DNA of 64,000 nt from Anaeramoeba flamelloides (taxonomy: Eukaryota > Metamonada > Anaeramoebidae): positions 1,922,001 through 1,986,000 of the forward strand of contig JANTQA010000033.1 of the NCBI GenBank assembly GCA_027625915.1, written 5' to 3'. This document shows, in pieces, positions 22,446 through 33,524 of the stretch (position 1 is its first letter; every line of letters begins with the position of its first letter). A program made the translations under genes and the position numbers. The notes under the pieces are model-generated. The model saw nothing but the letters and a program-made list of their open reading frames with translations. It made no database searches and was not told the origin of the DNA.

Positions 22446-22935
22446 GTTGGGAAAAAAATACCGGACATGAAAAAAATCCCTGACAAGATTTTTAATTGTG
22501 AATATTAGTAAAATTTTTGTCTAATTTCAATGAAATCCTTATTATAAATAACCAATTTTTTTATGAGATTAGTAATAAACCTACCTAAAGTTCACCAAAG
22601 TAAGGTGTCTCTAGAATACTTGAGTAATTGTTTGATAGCCTTATGTTGATCAACTTTTTTTGAAAAACAATCCAGTTTTATTGAGGTTTATTAGAGTTTG
22701 GAAAATGATAATTTTTCTTCTTGTTTTTTGATTGGTTGAATGGTGTTTTGAACAAGTATGATTTCATCAATCATCATTCTAATAAGTGGGGGGGGGGTTA
22801 TAATTGAAAAAGTTCGATTCTTAAAAAAAGGAATTTGATTGTAAATAGCTGAAATTACATAATAATTTTACTAATATTCACAATTTAAAATCTTGTCCGG
22901 GATTTTTTTCATGTCCGGTATTTTTTTCACTGCTC
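22446..22935. mobile_element. MITE with ~75-bp TIRs, family T
   Basis: This is a roughly 490-bp element bordered by TA on both sides. Left 22451-22520 and right (reverse complement of 22865-22930) share AAAAAATACCGGACATGAA, AAAAATCC, GACAAGATTTT, AATTGTGAATATTAGTAAAA. The centre is AT-rich and non-coding with a G9 run (22789-22797). The termini (GTTGGG and GAGCAGTG) are less conserved than the subterminal block. Confidence 0.8.
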
Positions 22936-22939
22936 TATA

Positions 22940-24205
22940 CTCAAGCATGGAAGAATATTCAAAATCTCAATTTTCATATGTTAATTTGGAGTTGAATCGG
23001 ATATTTTTTTTCAAATTTACTATTTAAAAGAAAAGGTATAAGGAAAAAAAAACAAAAAGAAAAAGAAAAGATCAAAAAAAAGCAAATTCAAAATAAAATA
23101 TTTACAAAATGAGAAAAAATGATTTAGATCTAAAAATTGAAAAAAATATATTGATATAAAAACTTAAAAAATTATTTTGAGAAGAATAATGAATTAAACT
23201 TATAGAATATATTCTTTTTCTTTTAATAAAACTGGGCCACTCTGACTGAAAAAGAGTTTACTTAAATTTATTCAATTTGAAACATCTATTTTTCTTTCTG
23301 CAAAAAAAAAAAATAAATATAATTTTATTTAAATTAATTGGTGACTATCCTTAAACATCTACATTTGACAAAGTAAGTTCATAATAAAACCATCAAGATA
23401 AAATTTGGTAATTTGAAAAAATTAAAACAATTTAAAAAGAAAAATATTGAGATCACAAAAATTCCCCTTAGAGAGATACTTTAAAACTAAAACAGTTATT
23501 TTCAAAATTATAATTTACAACAATTCAAATTGTTAATTGAAAATAGATCTTTGATGTTGTTTTTCCAAAAATTTCATCTTTTATAATTGTTTATTTTTTT
23601 CGAGAACTATCACATTACATGTTAATTATTAATTTATTGTTTTATTTACACATAAAAATGGTTAAATTAATTTTTTTCTATTTCAAAAACTAATTTTTCA
23701 CTATATTTACTTAATCGTAACGAAATATGTTCACCGGTTACTAAATTGTTGCAAAAGACTTTTGTTTATTATTATTTTTTTTTTTAAAGTCAGAGTCGTT
23801 GAAATATTCTCCAATTAGGATATAAAAAACATATTATATGAATTTTTCTTCCTAAATTTCGAGAACTTTCGTGATATCTAAGCCTGAACAATCCTTATGA
23901 AGAAACTAAATATTGAAAAAGAAAAATATTCAAAATTTTCTTGTCGATAAAAATAAAAACCAATTTAAATATCACCAATAAACAACCCTAACTTTTGAAG
24001 ATTACATTATCCATAAGTTTTAAGCCTTTTGAGTTCATTGAATTGTTACACTATCTTTATAAATCATTATAACCCTTACAAAGTAGTTGTTTTTTTTTTA
24101 TTTTTTGGGTTCTTTTTGTTTTTTTCCAGAGATTTAAGGACCGAGCAACTCTCTCAAGGAGACTATTTACGATATTTCATTTTTAAACCTATATTTCTAT
24201 TCTAA
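22940..24205. other. Gene-free AT-rich stretch
   Basis: No gene or complete element was seen. Long A/T runs dominate. Confidence 0.4.
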
Positions 24206-24211
24206 AATATA

Positions 24212-24407
24212 GTCAATTTCACTTTTAATGCACAAACTTTCAACGAAATTTAAGGCACAAAAAAAAATCTCAAATTAAAGCACAAAATTCAGATTCTAGT
24301 AAAAATAAATTGTAAAAAAAAATATTTCAAATTTTGTGCCTTAATTTGAGATTTTTTTGTGCCTTAAATTTCATTGAAAGTTTGTACCTTAAAAGTGAAA
24401 CTGACAG
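24212..24407. mobile_element. Palindromic MITE, family P, copy 3
   Basis: This 196-bp copy is flanked by TA. The right end TTAAAAGTGAAACTGACAG and both arms (GCACAAACTTTCAACGAAAT and AAGGCACAAAAAAAAATCTC with complements) are almost identical to 16165-16363; the left terminus is slightly eroded (AGTCAATTTCACTTTTAA). The close match suggests that copies 2 and 3 moved recently. Confidence 0.85.
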
Positions 24408-24409
24408 TA

Positions 24410-25250
24410 CCCAAAACATTTTTTTTTATTTTCTTGTGACTACTTTTTTTTCTTGGTAGTTTTTTCTCAAAAAATAATGTTTCATTTCAATAAAAATTGG
24501 TTTACTGTATAGTTGTGAGAAAGTTTTGATAGAGTTTTGAATCCAAATATTTAACTGAAAATGAAATTTGGAAATTTATTTCAGTTAAGTAATTAATAAA
24601 ACCATTAAATTTTTTTTGTTCAATAAGAAAAAATGATTATATTATGGGGAAATATATGATTTTGTTCAAATCCTTTCAATACCAAAGAATTTTTCCAGGA
24701 TTTTAGCAAATAGCAACCCAACAAGAAAATATCAAATTATAATTCCACAATTCATAGTATTTAACTCTATTTTCACCTCAGAGGTGAAAATGCCAGATTC
24801 TCTTAATTTAACTCACACACTAAAAAAAATGATACAAAATTCTCAACATTTCTTCAAAGTTTGTCATTTTATCCCTAAAAGGCAATTTTCTCAAAAAGTT
24901 GTTTTTTGCCATTTCGCTTTTTCATTTTTAGATTCGTGCACGTACATATTTTGTAAAGCATGCCATTTTTTCCTTCTTGGATCTTTCTGAATATAAATTT
25001 GAGAAATTTAACAATCACGAAACAAACAATAAAAAAACATAATATTTAAATGTCAATTGCATACATCACCCTTAAATTTTAATTTTTTTCCCTCTTATTG
25101 AATCTTTTAGAAATTGCATTTTTAGATTCAAAGGCCCTCAAGTCTTAAGTTGACATGTTTTCTCAAAAAAAAACAAAAGAATTAGAGCAAAAAAGGTGAA
25201 ATTTACAAAGTTATTCATTAGAAAACTTTTTTCATTTTTTGTCTTGAACT
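24410..25250. other. Upstream region of the metallophosphoesterase gene
   Basis: No second gene could be supported. The segment near 24930-24990 has slightly raised G+C (TCGTGCACGTAC) and a short minus-strand frame starting MACFTKY, but nothing connects to it. The 100 bases before the ATG at 25251 are T-rich without a clear core promoter motif. Confidence 0.35.
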
Positions 25251-26669
25251 ATGCTCTCTTTTTTTGGGATTATCTCATTTGGGTTTAGCTTTGTTCTTTA
25301 TTTTCTTTTCAAATTCATTGAAAAGAAATTTAACATTGAAAGCAACAAAAGAAGGCTTTTTCGTTTAAATTGGTTTTCTGCATTATTTTATAATACGATC
25401 TTTGATCAGGCATTGTCCAAAGAAGGCAAATTCAGGTTTAGCTTTCTTCCACCAGATCGAGACTCATTATTGGTTGGTGTTGTGCATTACTATTTTGTCT
25501 TTTGTGTCTTTATTATTTACTTGAGGGTTGCTCTTATTCTCTTGCGTTTGAATAAAGGGTGGATCTACAGGACGCTTGTTGGTGTGCCTTCTCATTTTAT
25601 TCGATCGATCACCCTAACCGGCTTACCCTATTTCTTGATGGCTCGTACGATTTTTCTTCAGTACCGTTTGCCGCGCAACTATTTACCTTTTCTGCTTGCA
25701 ATTTACATCCCAATTTTTATGGTCGTTGGGCTGTTTCAAATGTGGATCCCAGGCTCAATTCACCTTGAAGTCTATTTCGATCCACAATCCGACAATGGGA
25801 ACAAAATTGTACGGGGCAATAAACAATATACAAGGAAACTCGGGAAGGGGATGCTAGCAAATCAAAAGAAGAACACTCCACAGACAATTCGGGAATTAAA
25901 CGAAGACCTTTTTCAAAGTGACCTCTCCAGCCATGAGAGTGTTGACCAATTTCTTGGCCACTCAACAGAATCGCGATCAAACGAAACCGAATTGGATAAC
26001 GAAAAAAAGGAAATCGCAAATAGCAAGACACACTTATTAAACAAGTCAAAATCAAAAAGAAAACAAAAAACAGAAGCAAAGATCAACCAATTGAGGATCT
26101 GCCAAATTACAGATCCTCATTTGGGTGTTTTGATGACCAAAAAGAGGCTGTACAGGATCTGTCAAAAGATCGTCTCCTGTGCCCCCGATTTGGTGTTCTT
26201 AACTGGTGACTATTTAACGTTTGAAACTTGCAACACAAGGGGGTTGGAGGGTTTAGAATATGGCCTAAGTCCTCTTCGAAAAATCAAATCAAGGTGCTTT
26301 GCAGTATTGGGCAACCATGATATGGAAAAACTTGATGGTGTAATCCAAATTTTTAAGAATTTGGGGATTGCGCTTTTAAGAAACGAACAAAGGTTTCTCA
26401 AAATAAATGATCAAATCATCCAATTGATCGGGGTAGATTGGTTTCGACCAAAGAAAAGAGTTATTCAAAGCCTAATGGAAGAACAATTCCCAATTAAATC
26501 AAATATTGACTTGAGAGTAATCTTATCTCACCACCCTTCTGTTTGGAAATATATTGATAACAATGACAAGTCGATCACTTTCTCGGGGCACACACACGGC
26601 GGAGTATGGGGGTTCGGGTTTTTGGGGATGATTGGATCAGCCTTAAGACTTTTTGTGCTTGATGAAGGT
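25251..26669 (+). CDS. Membrane-anchored calcineurin-like metallophosphoesterase, 3' exon missing
   Basis: The exon encodes 473 residues. The N-terminus has about four membrane segments (residues 3-22, 73-98, 117-137, 145-165). A charged linker follows (170-280, Lys/Ser/Asn-rich), then a metallophosphoesterase domain with all metal-site motifs: D288-P-H290, G319-D320, G354-N-H-D357, H427-H428 and G446-H-T-H-G-G451. This layout matches the YkuE/TMPPE-type membrane phosphoesterases, which hydrolyse phosphoesters with a di-metal centre; the substrate is unknown. Residue 473 is followed at 26670 by a strong GTAAGT donor, so the frame through to 26702 is read-through into an intron. Known relatives continue about 40 residues, to a Y-V-x-R-G-x-G strand. 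I find no such exon downstream; the next possible acceptor (26716) gives an unrelated 17-residue tail. The gene is therefore either 3'-truncated or ends differently. The catalytic core is intact. The ATG at 25251 precedes the first membrane segment. Confidence 0.88.
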
Positions 26670-27126
26670 GTAAGTTTTTACCATTTATTTTTTGAGTTTT
26701 AATTTGTTTATTAGAAAGCGACAAAAAAGTTTTCAAAAATATGTCATAAAATAGATGACGAATTCCAATAGATCTTTATTTAGGGATTATTAAAAAAATT
26801 TTTTGTCACACTTTTTTAAAACAACCTTAAGAAGTGATTTTTCAAATTAATTGCATTAATGGCATTTGAATAATAAATTGGGGGAATTTCAGCTGATTAT
26901 CTTTTTTCAATTCTGAAAATATTACTTTATATTTAGAGCTATGAGTTAGCCCAATAAATACCCATAAAATATATGAATAAAAAAGAGCCAAACAAATTTC
27001 CTGAAATCACATTTTACAATCAATATTCTGACCTTCACTTTTAAATTCTTAGATCATCTAATTTATACCTAGGCATATAACAAAAAAGGAATAAACAAAT
27101 AAACATAGAACAAAAATTTCAATTTA
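26670..27126. other. Intron-like and repeat sequence after the phosphoesterase exon
   Basis: Starts with GTAAGT, the donor of the gene's expected last intron. Acceptors at 26716 and 26890 yield only short unrelated frames. The segment 26885-26950 resembles 1065-1130, suggesting that a repeat now occupies the place where the last exon should be. Confidence 0.45.
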
Positions 27127-27659
27127 TAAACTAGATTCCAAAAATTTGGACACAGTTTAAACAGTTGAAAGAACATCATTACTGCACTTTAAATTCAATT
27201 TGGAAAGAATTTTGATTTTACAAACAATTTCATTTTTTTGTCTTTTTTGTTTTGTTTTCATTTCCTTTTTTACAGTTACTTAATCTGTTTCCTTAGATCT
27301 GGAATTTTTTTTCAATGGTTGATAGAAGGTTACTGTTGTGTTTGTTAAATTGGAAAATAACATACAATTGGTAGATGCTATCTTAACATTTGATCGATCA
27401 ACAATTGTTGGTGAAATTTCAACAAATTTACCAATACATTTTTTGTTCCGCTCATTTCATCATTTTGGACACCCGGGTTTTTATTTTTGAGTTTTATATT
27501 TTTTTCTTTTATTTGGATTAAAATGATTACTTATTAAAACATTAATACTGGGTTACTTAAATGTTGTTTTATATTAGGTTTGGAAAAATACAATAAATTG
27601 GGTTTTTTTTTTGCTTATTTTTGATTTTGGGTGTGTCCAAATTTTTGGAATGGGGTTTA
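27127..27659 (+). mobile_element. TIR element family M1, copy 2 (best copy)
   Basis: This 533-bp element has inverted ends: left ATTCCAAAAATTTGGACACA (27135-27154) and right GTGTCCAAATTTTTGGAAT (27633-27651) then GGGGTTTA. Both termini start with TAAAC in the outward reading, consistent with a TA border. Internal landmarks are GTTACTTAATCTGTTTCC, GGTTGATAGAAGGTTACTG, TTTGATCGATCAACAATTGT. Frames on the minus strand are AT-rich artefacts of the repeat. Confidence 0.8.
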
Positions 27660-27839
27660 CTTTGTAAACTCTATTTGTAAATGGAAGTGAAAATTTTTTC
27701 AATATTTTCCTTATTTTTCTTTTATAAACAGGATTTTCAAAAGAAGTGGGTTGTAATTTGTGTTCTTTTTCTCTGAAAATCTGAAAATGAAAATGACATG
27801 AAAATATTTTCCCTTTTATAATGCAAATACCTGTATAAT

Positions 27840-27930
27840 TCAAACACCAATAGTGTTTTTTTTTTTTTTTTTTTCCATTCTAATATCCATTCAAATCCTT
27901 TAAACACGTGTAATTTACACATTAAACATG
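27840..27930 (-). repeat. Repeat S edge with A-rich tail
   Basis: Read on the minus strand: GTGTAAATTACACGTG, TTTAAAGGATTTGAATGGATATTAGAATGG, then about 18 A residues. The block GGGTTTGAATGGATATTAGAA recurs at 41922-41942 and in reverse near 30545-30560. The GTGTAAATTACAC palindrome echoes the 3' stem-loops of LINE family 2. Possibly the tail of a retroposed sequence. Confidence 0.4.
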
Positions 27931-28136
27931 ATCCCAGTAAAATATATTTACGTAGAGTGGCTAAAATCTTTCTATTTTTAGTTTTAATTTAGAAATGCTA
28001 GTGATTTTCGAATCAAAAACCAGAACTAAAGAGAATCTAACATCCTATACTGGAAAATAGTTTATATTTTTAATGAAAAAATAAGACACTGAGATTTAAA
28101 TAATAATAAAATTGGTTAGTTATGAATAATGAATAT

Positions 28137-28176
28137 AAATATATATATATATATATATATGATATATGTATATGTT
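28137..28176. repeat. (TA)n microsatellite
   Basis: An alternating TA tract of about 11 units followed by imperfect TATG variation. Similar tracts are at 36202-36223 and 55792-55815. Confidence 0.85.
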
Positions 28177-28304
28177 GATTTGTTTTATAACGGTCATTTC
28201 AAGTAAAGACATTATTAAAAATTACAATTATAACTATTTAAAAAATATGATTTTTATTTTATCGTTAAAAAAAAAAAAGAAAGAAAATCACATTTGTTAT
28301 TATT

Positions 28305-28440
28305 ATTATTGAAAAAGTGTAAATTACACGCTAAGTTTCTGTTACTTAATTTCCCATAAAGTAAATTTGAGCATAAAATCAGAGATTTCAAGATTATTCA
28401 TTAAAGAACAGACCCAAATTATTTTTATGGTTAAAAAGCA
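28305..28440 (-). mobile_element. LINE family 2, 3' fragment
   Basis: On the minus strand the block ends GTGTAATTTACAC then TTTTTCAATAATAATAATAA, matching the tails at 46700-46680 and 4665-4645. The preceding 100 bases (GATTTCAAGATTATTCATTAA in plus sense) match 46760-46785. Only the 3' untranslated end is present. Confidence 0.55.
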
Positions 28441-28837
28441 AAAAAATAAATTTAACATTAAAAAAAAAGGAAAAAAGAAAAAGAAAAATTACAAAAGTTT
28501 GTTTGTAGGGTTTTAGAAGAAGCAATTGGTGAAAAACCAAAAAAAGAAAAAAAAAAAAAACCGAAACACTTTTCGTTAATCTATAACACGACTGTTTCTT
28601 TCTATTATGATTATTCTTAATACGTAATAATTTCTAAATATTATTGAATTTTAAAACTTTAATTATTTTTTATTGAATTTTGTCTAAAACTATTTAAATG
28701 ACTGTTTAATAATTTTAAGTTGTATATTTCCCAATTAATATTTTCCTCTTTTTTTTTTTTGAAAATTTTAAAAATACAAACTTTAAAACTTGTTAATAAA
28801 ATATCACATTTTATTTTATATTATTTATATATTTATA

Positions 28838-28911
28838 TGAAAAAAATATCAATAGGTGTTTGTGAAACACAAAAAGATGCTTTATGTACATCGGGGTACT
28901 GGGATTTATGG
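28838..28911 (+). pseudogene. Orphan exon-like segment, Cys/Trp-containing
   Basis: A frame from the ATG at 28838 encodes KKISIGVCETQKDALC, then TSGYWDLW, and stops being protein-like exactly at a GTAATA donor. The composition (two Cys, two Trp, higher G+C) contrasts with the surrounding A/T. A possible acceptor at 28984 (TTTTAG) gives only a poly-Phe continuation. I cannot assign it; it may be the first exon of a lost gene. Confidence 0.3.
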
Positions 28912-29032
28912 GTAATAATATTCTTTTTTTTTTAATTTTTTATACTTTTTACTTTTTCCAAATTCCCTTTCAAGTTGTTTTAGGTACATCCAATTTTTTT
29001 TTTTTTGAAGCGTTAGGCGGTTCGTTGCAAGC

Positions 29033-29365
29033 GATAAAAAAAACATTATAAAAATGAATAAATTTTTTCGTTTTAGATCTTAAGCAAACTGAACTTGTTC
29101 ATTATTGGATCTTAAACTAACTTGATCAGATCTAAAACGAATTGAAATGGATTTAAGCAACTGAAGAGAACAATCTCAAGTTAAAATTAAACCTAACTCA
29201 ATTGAACCGAATCGAACTTTTCATACAATTTGTCGTATCGATACTTGTAATGGGTGAATTTTGCTGAGTAGAATCTTGTACTGGTGTTTTACAAAAACAA
29301 GATTCGGTAAAATTGCAAATAAAAATAAATAAAAAAAACAAACCAACAAAAACAAAATTTAGATT
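29033..29365 (+). repeat. Interspersed repeat R2, copy 1
   Basis: The features GATAAAAAAAACATTATAA, TTTAGATCTTAA...AACTGAACTT, TCTTGTACTGG and CAAGATTCGG occur in the same order at 33233-33520. Non-coding in both copies; the 60-residue minus frame here is incidental. Confidence 0.5.
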
Positions 29366-29859
29366 CTGGAAAAACAGCACTTTAAAGATGTAACCCTATC
29401 AGTAAAGTTCTAATTTAAAACTTAATCAAGTAACCTTTTCAAGTTGGTCAATAGTTGATCAAATATTTAAAACTCTTTATTGAAACATTAAAAGATGGTG
29501 ATTTTATTCGTAAATTTCTTTTTAGAAATTTATATTTTAGTGTATCGAGAGTGTATTTCACATTCCTTCCTTAACAATAATACCATTAATTTTTTATTAA
29601 AGAGAAATTTTTTTATTGTAAATTTAAATATAATTATATAAACAAGATAAACATTAATTTTCAAGAAATTAAATCCATTTCGAATAAAATCTTTATACTA
29701 AAGTTGTTATAGTCACTTTAGATTTGTCAAATATTAAAGTGTCTTGAAATTGAGGTGGGGGGTAAATGATATTATTATCACAACGTTAAATTGACTCTAA
29801 AAAATCTATTAAAATGATTATTAAAAAATAAATTATAGGATTTTTAACTAATGATCACA

Positions 29860-30040
29860 ATAAAAAAATTATCATTTTACAAATTATTTGTTAATTACTT
29901 TTCCAAATCTAAAAATACAAACCAAAATAATAAATCATTCCAGTATTTCTAAATTAATATCTAAAATCTTGAATGGTAATTTTGTTTTTACAATTTTTTA
30001 ATGTCAAGACTTACTCAATAATTATTAACATAAAAACCAA
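29860..30040 (-). repeat. Interspersed repeat R1, partial copy 3
   Basis: Plus-sense TAATGATCACAAT, AATTACTTTTCCAAATCTAAAAA, ACCAAAATAATAAATCATTCCAGT matches the reverse complement of 330-425. Truncated on both sides. Confidence 0.45.
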
Positions 30041-30119
30041 AAGATTGAATATTTTAATTTCCATTTTACGTAACTAAACTTTGTTTCTGTAAAAGGATCC
30101 CAATTTTTTTTTTAAATAT

Positions 30120-30605
30120 CAATTTTTTTTTTAATTATTGACCTTTGAAGATTAAATAATAATAAGTAGAATAAAACAAATCAAATAGAATAGTTGATAC
30201 CCATATGAAGTAAATCTAATAAATAAAGATGCCTACTCAAAAATTAAAAAACTAATATTCTTTTGGAAAGCATTGAGAAAAACAACAATGTTAATTTTGA
30301 TCTTCAATCAAAGATCCAAACAAAATCCCAAAAGAAATCAAATATGATTTTTTCTCTACAATCATTTTCACAGTTCCAATAACATTTGAATAACACATTT
30401 TTACCTAGCAACTATCAATCTTGAAAATAAAAAAAAAATTTGCAAATGGATTACATTTCAATAAAAATAAAAAAAGCCAAATAAAATTGTAATATATGAT
30501 TTCAATTTTGAAATTTCCAAAATAAAAATTTTTCTTCTAAAATCCAGTCAAACCCTTTAAACATATAATTCACATATTACAACTGGAATCCTTGACTGGG
30601 AAATA
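30120..30605 (-). repeat. Interspersed repeat S, copy 2
   Basis: Contains, in reverse, the S landmarks: TTGATCTTCAATCAAAGATC (30298), CCAATAACATTTGAATAACA (30377), TTTTTACCTAGCAACTATCAATCTTG (30399) and the edge CAAACCCTTTAAACATATAATTCACA. Related to 7745-8115, 39880-40205 and 41895-42290. Confidence 0.5.
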
Positions 30606-30994
30606 GTTTATTTATTGTATCAATATATTTAAAATCTGTGAAAACAATTTGAAAAAACAATCATTTTGTTGAATTATTTAATTTTAATTAAAAAATTGAA
30701 ATTTAAATCAAAAAAAACAGGAAAAATTCAGAAATCATTTTTACACATGTGTAATCCCCATTTCAAAATAAATTTTATTAAAGATGTTTTTCAATCTACA
30801 AAGTCTTCAAATTGATAGTTCAAACTTTAAATTTGTTTTGAAATTGAGATTATTTTCTGAAATTCCGTAATTTCTTATTAATACAAGAATTTTTTTTAAT
30901 TGAATGGAATCAACTTTCGTTACTATTTTACAAATCGGATTTTTAGAGTAGTTCAAAACTATATATTCTATTTTGTCCATAACCGTTTGATTTT

Positions 30995-31655
30995 CGTAGA
31001 GTATTGAAGAGGGCCGTAGAATGGCTATGTTTTTTTTAAGGGTTTCTGTTTTATCTATAAAATCTGTTGATTTTTCGTTAGGTTTTTTTTACTTTTCGAA
31101 ATAAACCGAAAATTTATTAAAATTTTCTGTTTGTTTCAAAAGTAAAAAAACCCTAGAACACTTCACAAATAAACAGAAAATTCGAGAAAATCTAATTATA
31201 TTTTTCAAAAAAATAAATTTATTTCTTTAAATCAATTATTTAATAGATTTTCCAAATAAAAACAGAAACACACAAAAAAGCATGTCATCGATTTTTCCAG
31301 TATTCAAAAGAATTGTGTAAAATCAAAGATTGTACTCTATTCTTTTAAATTCTGGAAAAGAATTGTTTGGTTTTCTTGGGTTTTCTGTTTATAAGAAAAA
31401 TCAATAGATTTTCGTTAGGTTTTTTTGAGTTTTCTATTTATTTGTGAAGTGTTCTAGGTTTTTTTTACTTTTTGAAATAAACAGAAAATTTTAATAAATT
31501 TTCGGTTTATTTCGAAAAGTAAAAAAAACCTAACGAAAATCAATAGATTTTCGAAATAAAATAGAAAAACTCAAAAAAACCTAGAACACTTCACAGATAA
31601 AACAGAAAACCTTAAAAAAAACATCGGCATTCTACGGCGCTCTACAACACTATTC
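30995..31655. repeat. Nested palindromic repeat NP, copy C (most complete)
   Basis: This 660-bp block is one large imperfect inverted repeat made of smaller ones. Outer ends pair: GGCCGTAGAATGGC (31011-31024) with the complement near 31630-31645 (GGCATTCTACGGCGC), followed inward by matching CTGTTTTATC/GATAAAACAG. Each arm contains complete hairpins (AGGTTTTTTTTACTTTT to its complement; CTATTGATTTTCG-type spacers). The centre (31305-31372) is the family core: CCAGTATTCAAAAGAATTG paired with TTCTTTTAAATTCTGG. Non-coding. Confidence 0.8.
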
Positions 31656-31659
31656 CCAG

Positions 31660-32279
31660 CCAAAAATTAAAAATTCTTTTTTTAAAAAAAAAGAATCAAC
31701 AAACCATATAAGATTAGATCACTAGTAATAATTATTTAGAATTAAATATACATTAATTTGAAACACTTCTATATAAAAAGCAAATTCATTAAACTAATTT
31801 TACAATTTTTGTCACAATTAAATGTCTTGCTGAAAAATATATTTCATTTTAAAAGATCGTAAATCTTGCAAGGTAATCAATCAAAACAATTCTAAACTTT
31901 CAACTATCACTTTAAACTGTTGGTACAATGTTCATAAATATATTGTATACAAATAAATTAAAAAAAAAATGTCATAAAATTGATCATTTGGATTTATTGT
32001 TAAGGATTTAGTGATTAAAAAGCACTTTATTTGTGAAAAGATAAAATTTTGTATTGACTTAATTCAGAACTTCTAATTCAAAGAGTGGGTTAACACAGTC
32101 ATTAGAAGTATTTTAAACTTAATTAAGATTTCTAAAATAAGGTTGAAATAAAGAGGCCTTTTAAAAGAAAAAAATGATGAATAAATAAAAAAAGTTAAAA
32201 AATAATTTATAAATAGATAATTAAAAAATATATCAGAAAAATATTTAGAGTTATTGGATTTGAGATAGAATTATGTGGT
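31660..32279. other. Gene-free AT-rich stretch
   Basis: Nothing recognisable beyond A/T homopolymers. Confidence 0.4.
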
Positions 32280-32640
32280 CTATTGATACTGAATCATTTG
32301 GATTTGGGATTTTTTTTCCTTATGAAATGTTGGGAAAATAGTGGCACGGAAATCTTCTAAAGTAATGTCATAAATATCTTTTTTGTTTATTTTTCTCAGC
32401 GATTCATCTGTATCTTCATTGTCTACAATGTTAAAATCTAAATTTTTCATGTTTTTTTTGGAGTCTTTTTTTTACATAGCTTTCTTGTTTTTTCGTATTT
32501 TTTACATCTCTATATCCAGTGATTAACATGCTCAAATTTTCTTTCACAGGATAGGGATATTTTAGAATCAAAATTTTGTACTTACTTTTTCTTTTTTTTT
32601 AAATTCGAAACCTCTTCCCTTAAAACATTTCATTTCAAAG
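32280..32640 (-). pseudogene. Eroded or mis-framed small gene of unknown family
   Basis: Three adjoining minus-strand pieces look coding. From 32628, MKCFKGRGFEFKKKEK runs straight to a GTAAGT donor. From about 32565, a frame reads KYPYPVKENLSMLITGYRDV. From the ATG at 32450 to the stop at 32280, 56 residues read MKNLDFNIVDNEDTDESLRK, then YDITLEDFRATIFPTFHK. The second and third pieces overlap and differ by one base in an A8 run (32451-32458 region), so a one-base slip separates them. That could be real decay or a homopolymer sequencing error. G+C is raised relative to flanks. I do not recognise the family. Confidence 0.4.
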
Positions 32641-33214
32641 AAGATTTCAAAAATCAACTTTTTTTTATTTATTCTTTGAATTTAAACAAATAAAATTCTT
32701 TCTTCTTCTTTCCTTAAAGTATGTTAAAAAAATCCACAAAATGGCAACTTGAACTAAAAAATTTGTTAAAAATTATTTTAATTTATCAGTAGAATTCATT
32801 TTCTTGTTGATTTGAAAAAATAGTTGTCAAACAGTTTTATAAAATATTAATTGTTACTTGTAATTCATATTAACATTTTAATTATCAATATAAAATTTTT
32901 TGCAATCTTTTATTGTTTCTTATTATTTTTTATAAATATATTAAACAAATTTCCAATATATTGATTTATTTCTTTTAATTTTTCTTTTCTTCTTTCTGAT
33001 ATTTTTTATAGTACTTTACTTCGTTTGGGTATACCCTCAGAAGAAAATGTTTATAAACTAAAATATATTTCAATTAAAGATCAGAAATCAAATTCAAATT
33101 TGAACAAAAATAATTAATTTCAGAAATTAATTGTATCTTAGAAAATTAATAAAATATATTATAAATTTAAAATTAAAAAATGTTAAATAATTTAAATGGG
33201 GAAGGGAGCGGGGA

Positions 33215-33233
33215 GGGGGGGGGGGGGGGGGGG
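33215..33233 (+). repeat. Poly(G) tract
   Basis: A run of 19 G residues, preceded by GGGGAAGGGAGCGGGGA. In so AT-rich a context this stands out. Comparable runs: 20 G at 55258-55277, 9 G at 22789-22797 and 9 G near 59535. All are on the plus strand. It could form a G-quadruplex; its length may also be an assembly or sequencing artefact. Confidence 0.8.
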
Positions 33234-33520
33234 ATAAAAAAATCATTATAAGAATTGATAAAGTTTCTTGATTAGATCTTAAAAAATCTAAACTTGAACT
33301 TTTTAGATCTTAACTGAACTTAGATGAAGTGGATGGACTTAAAGATTCCAACCAAATGATGAAAAATGATTCAAAATTTCTGCACAATCTGTTGAGTTGA
33401 TACTTGGATAGAATTAATACTATTAACAAGTCGGTGTCTTGTACAGGATTTGGAAAAAGCAAGATTTCGGAAACTTGTCAAAAAAATAATATTAATAAAA
33501 AAAAAGCAAAAAAACACGAA
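33233..33520 (+). repeat. Interspersed repeat R2, copy 2
   Basis: Matches 29033-29365 in order and sense (GATAAAAAAATCATTATAA, TTTAGATCTTAACTGAACTT, GTCTTGTACAGG, GCAAGATTTCGG). It begins directly after the poly(G) tract. Confidence 0.5.
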
Positions 33521-33524
33521 ACAT

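Noticed and set aside
24784-24990. 68-codon plus frame and a minus MACFTKY frame
   Set aside because: Neither has a family, a consistent start or exon partners.
25717-26079. 120-codon minus frame
   Set aside because: Shadow of the metallophosphoesterase exon.
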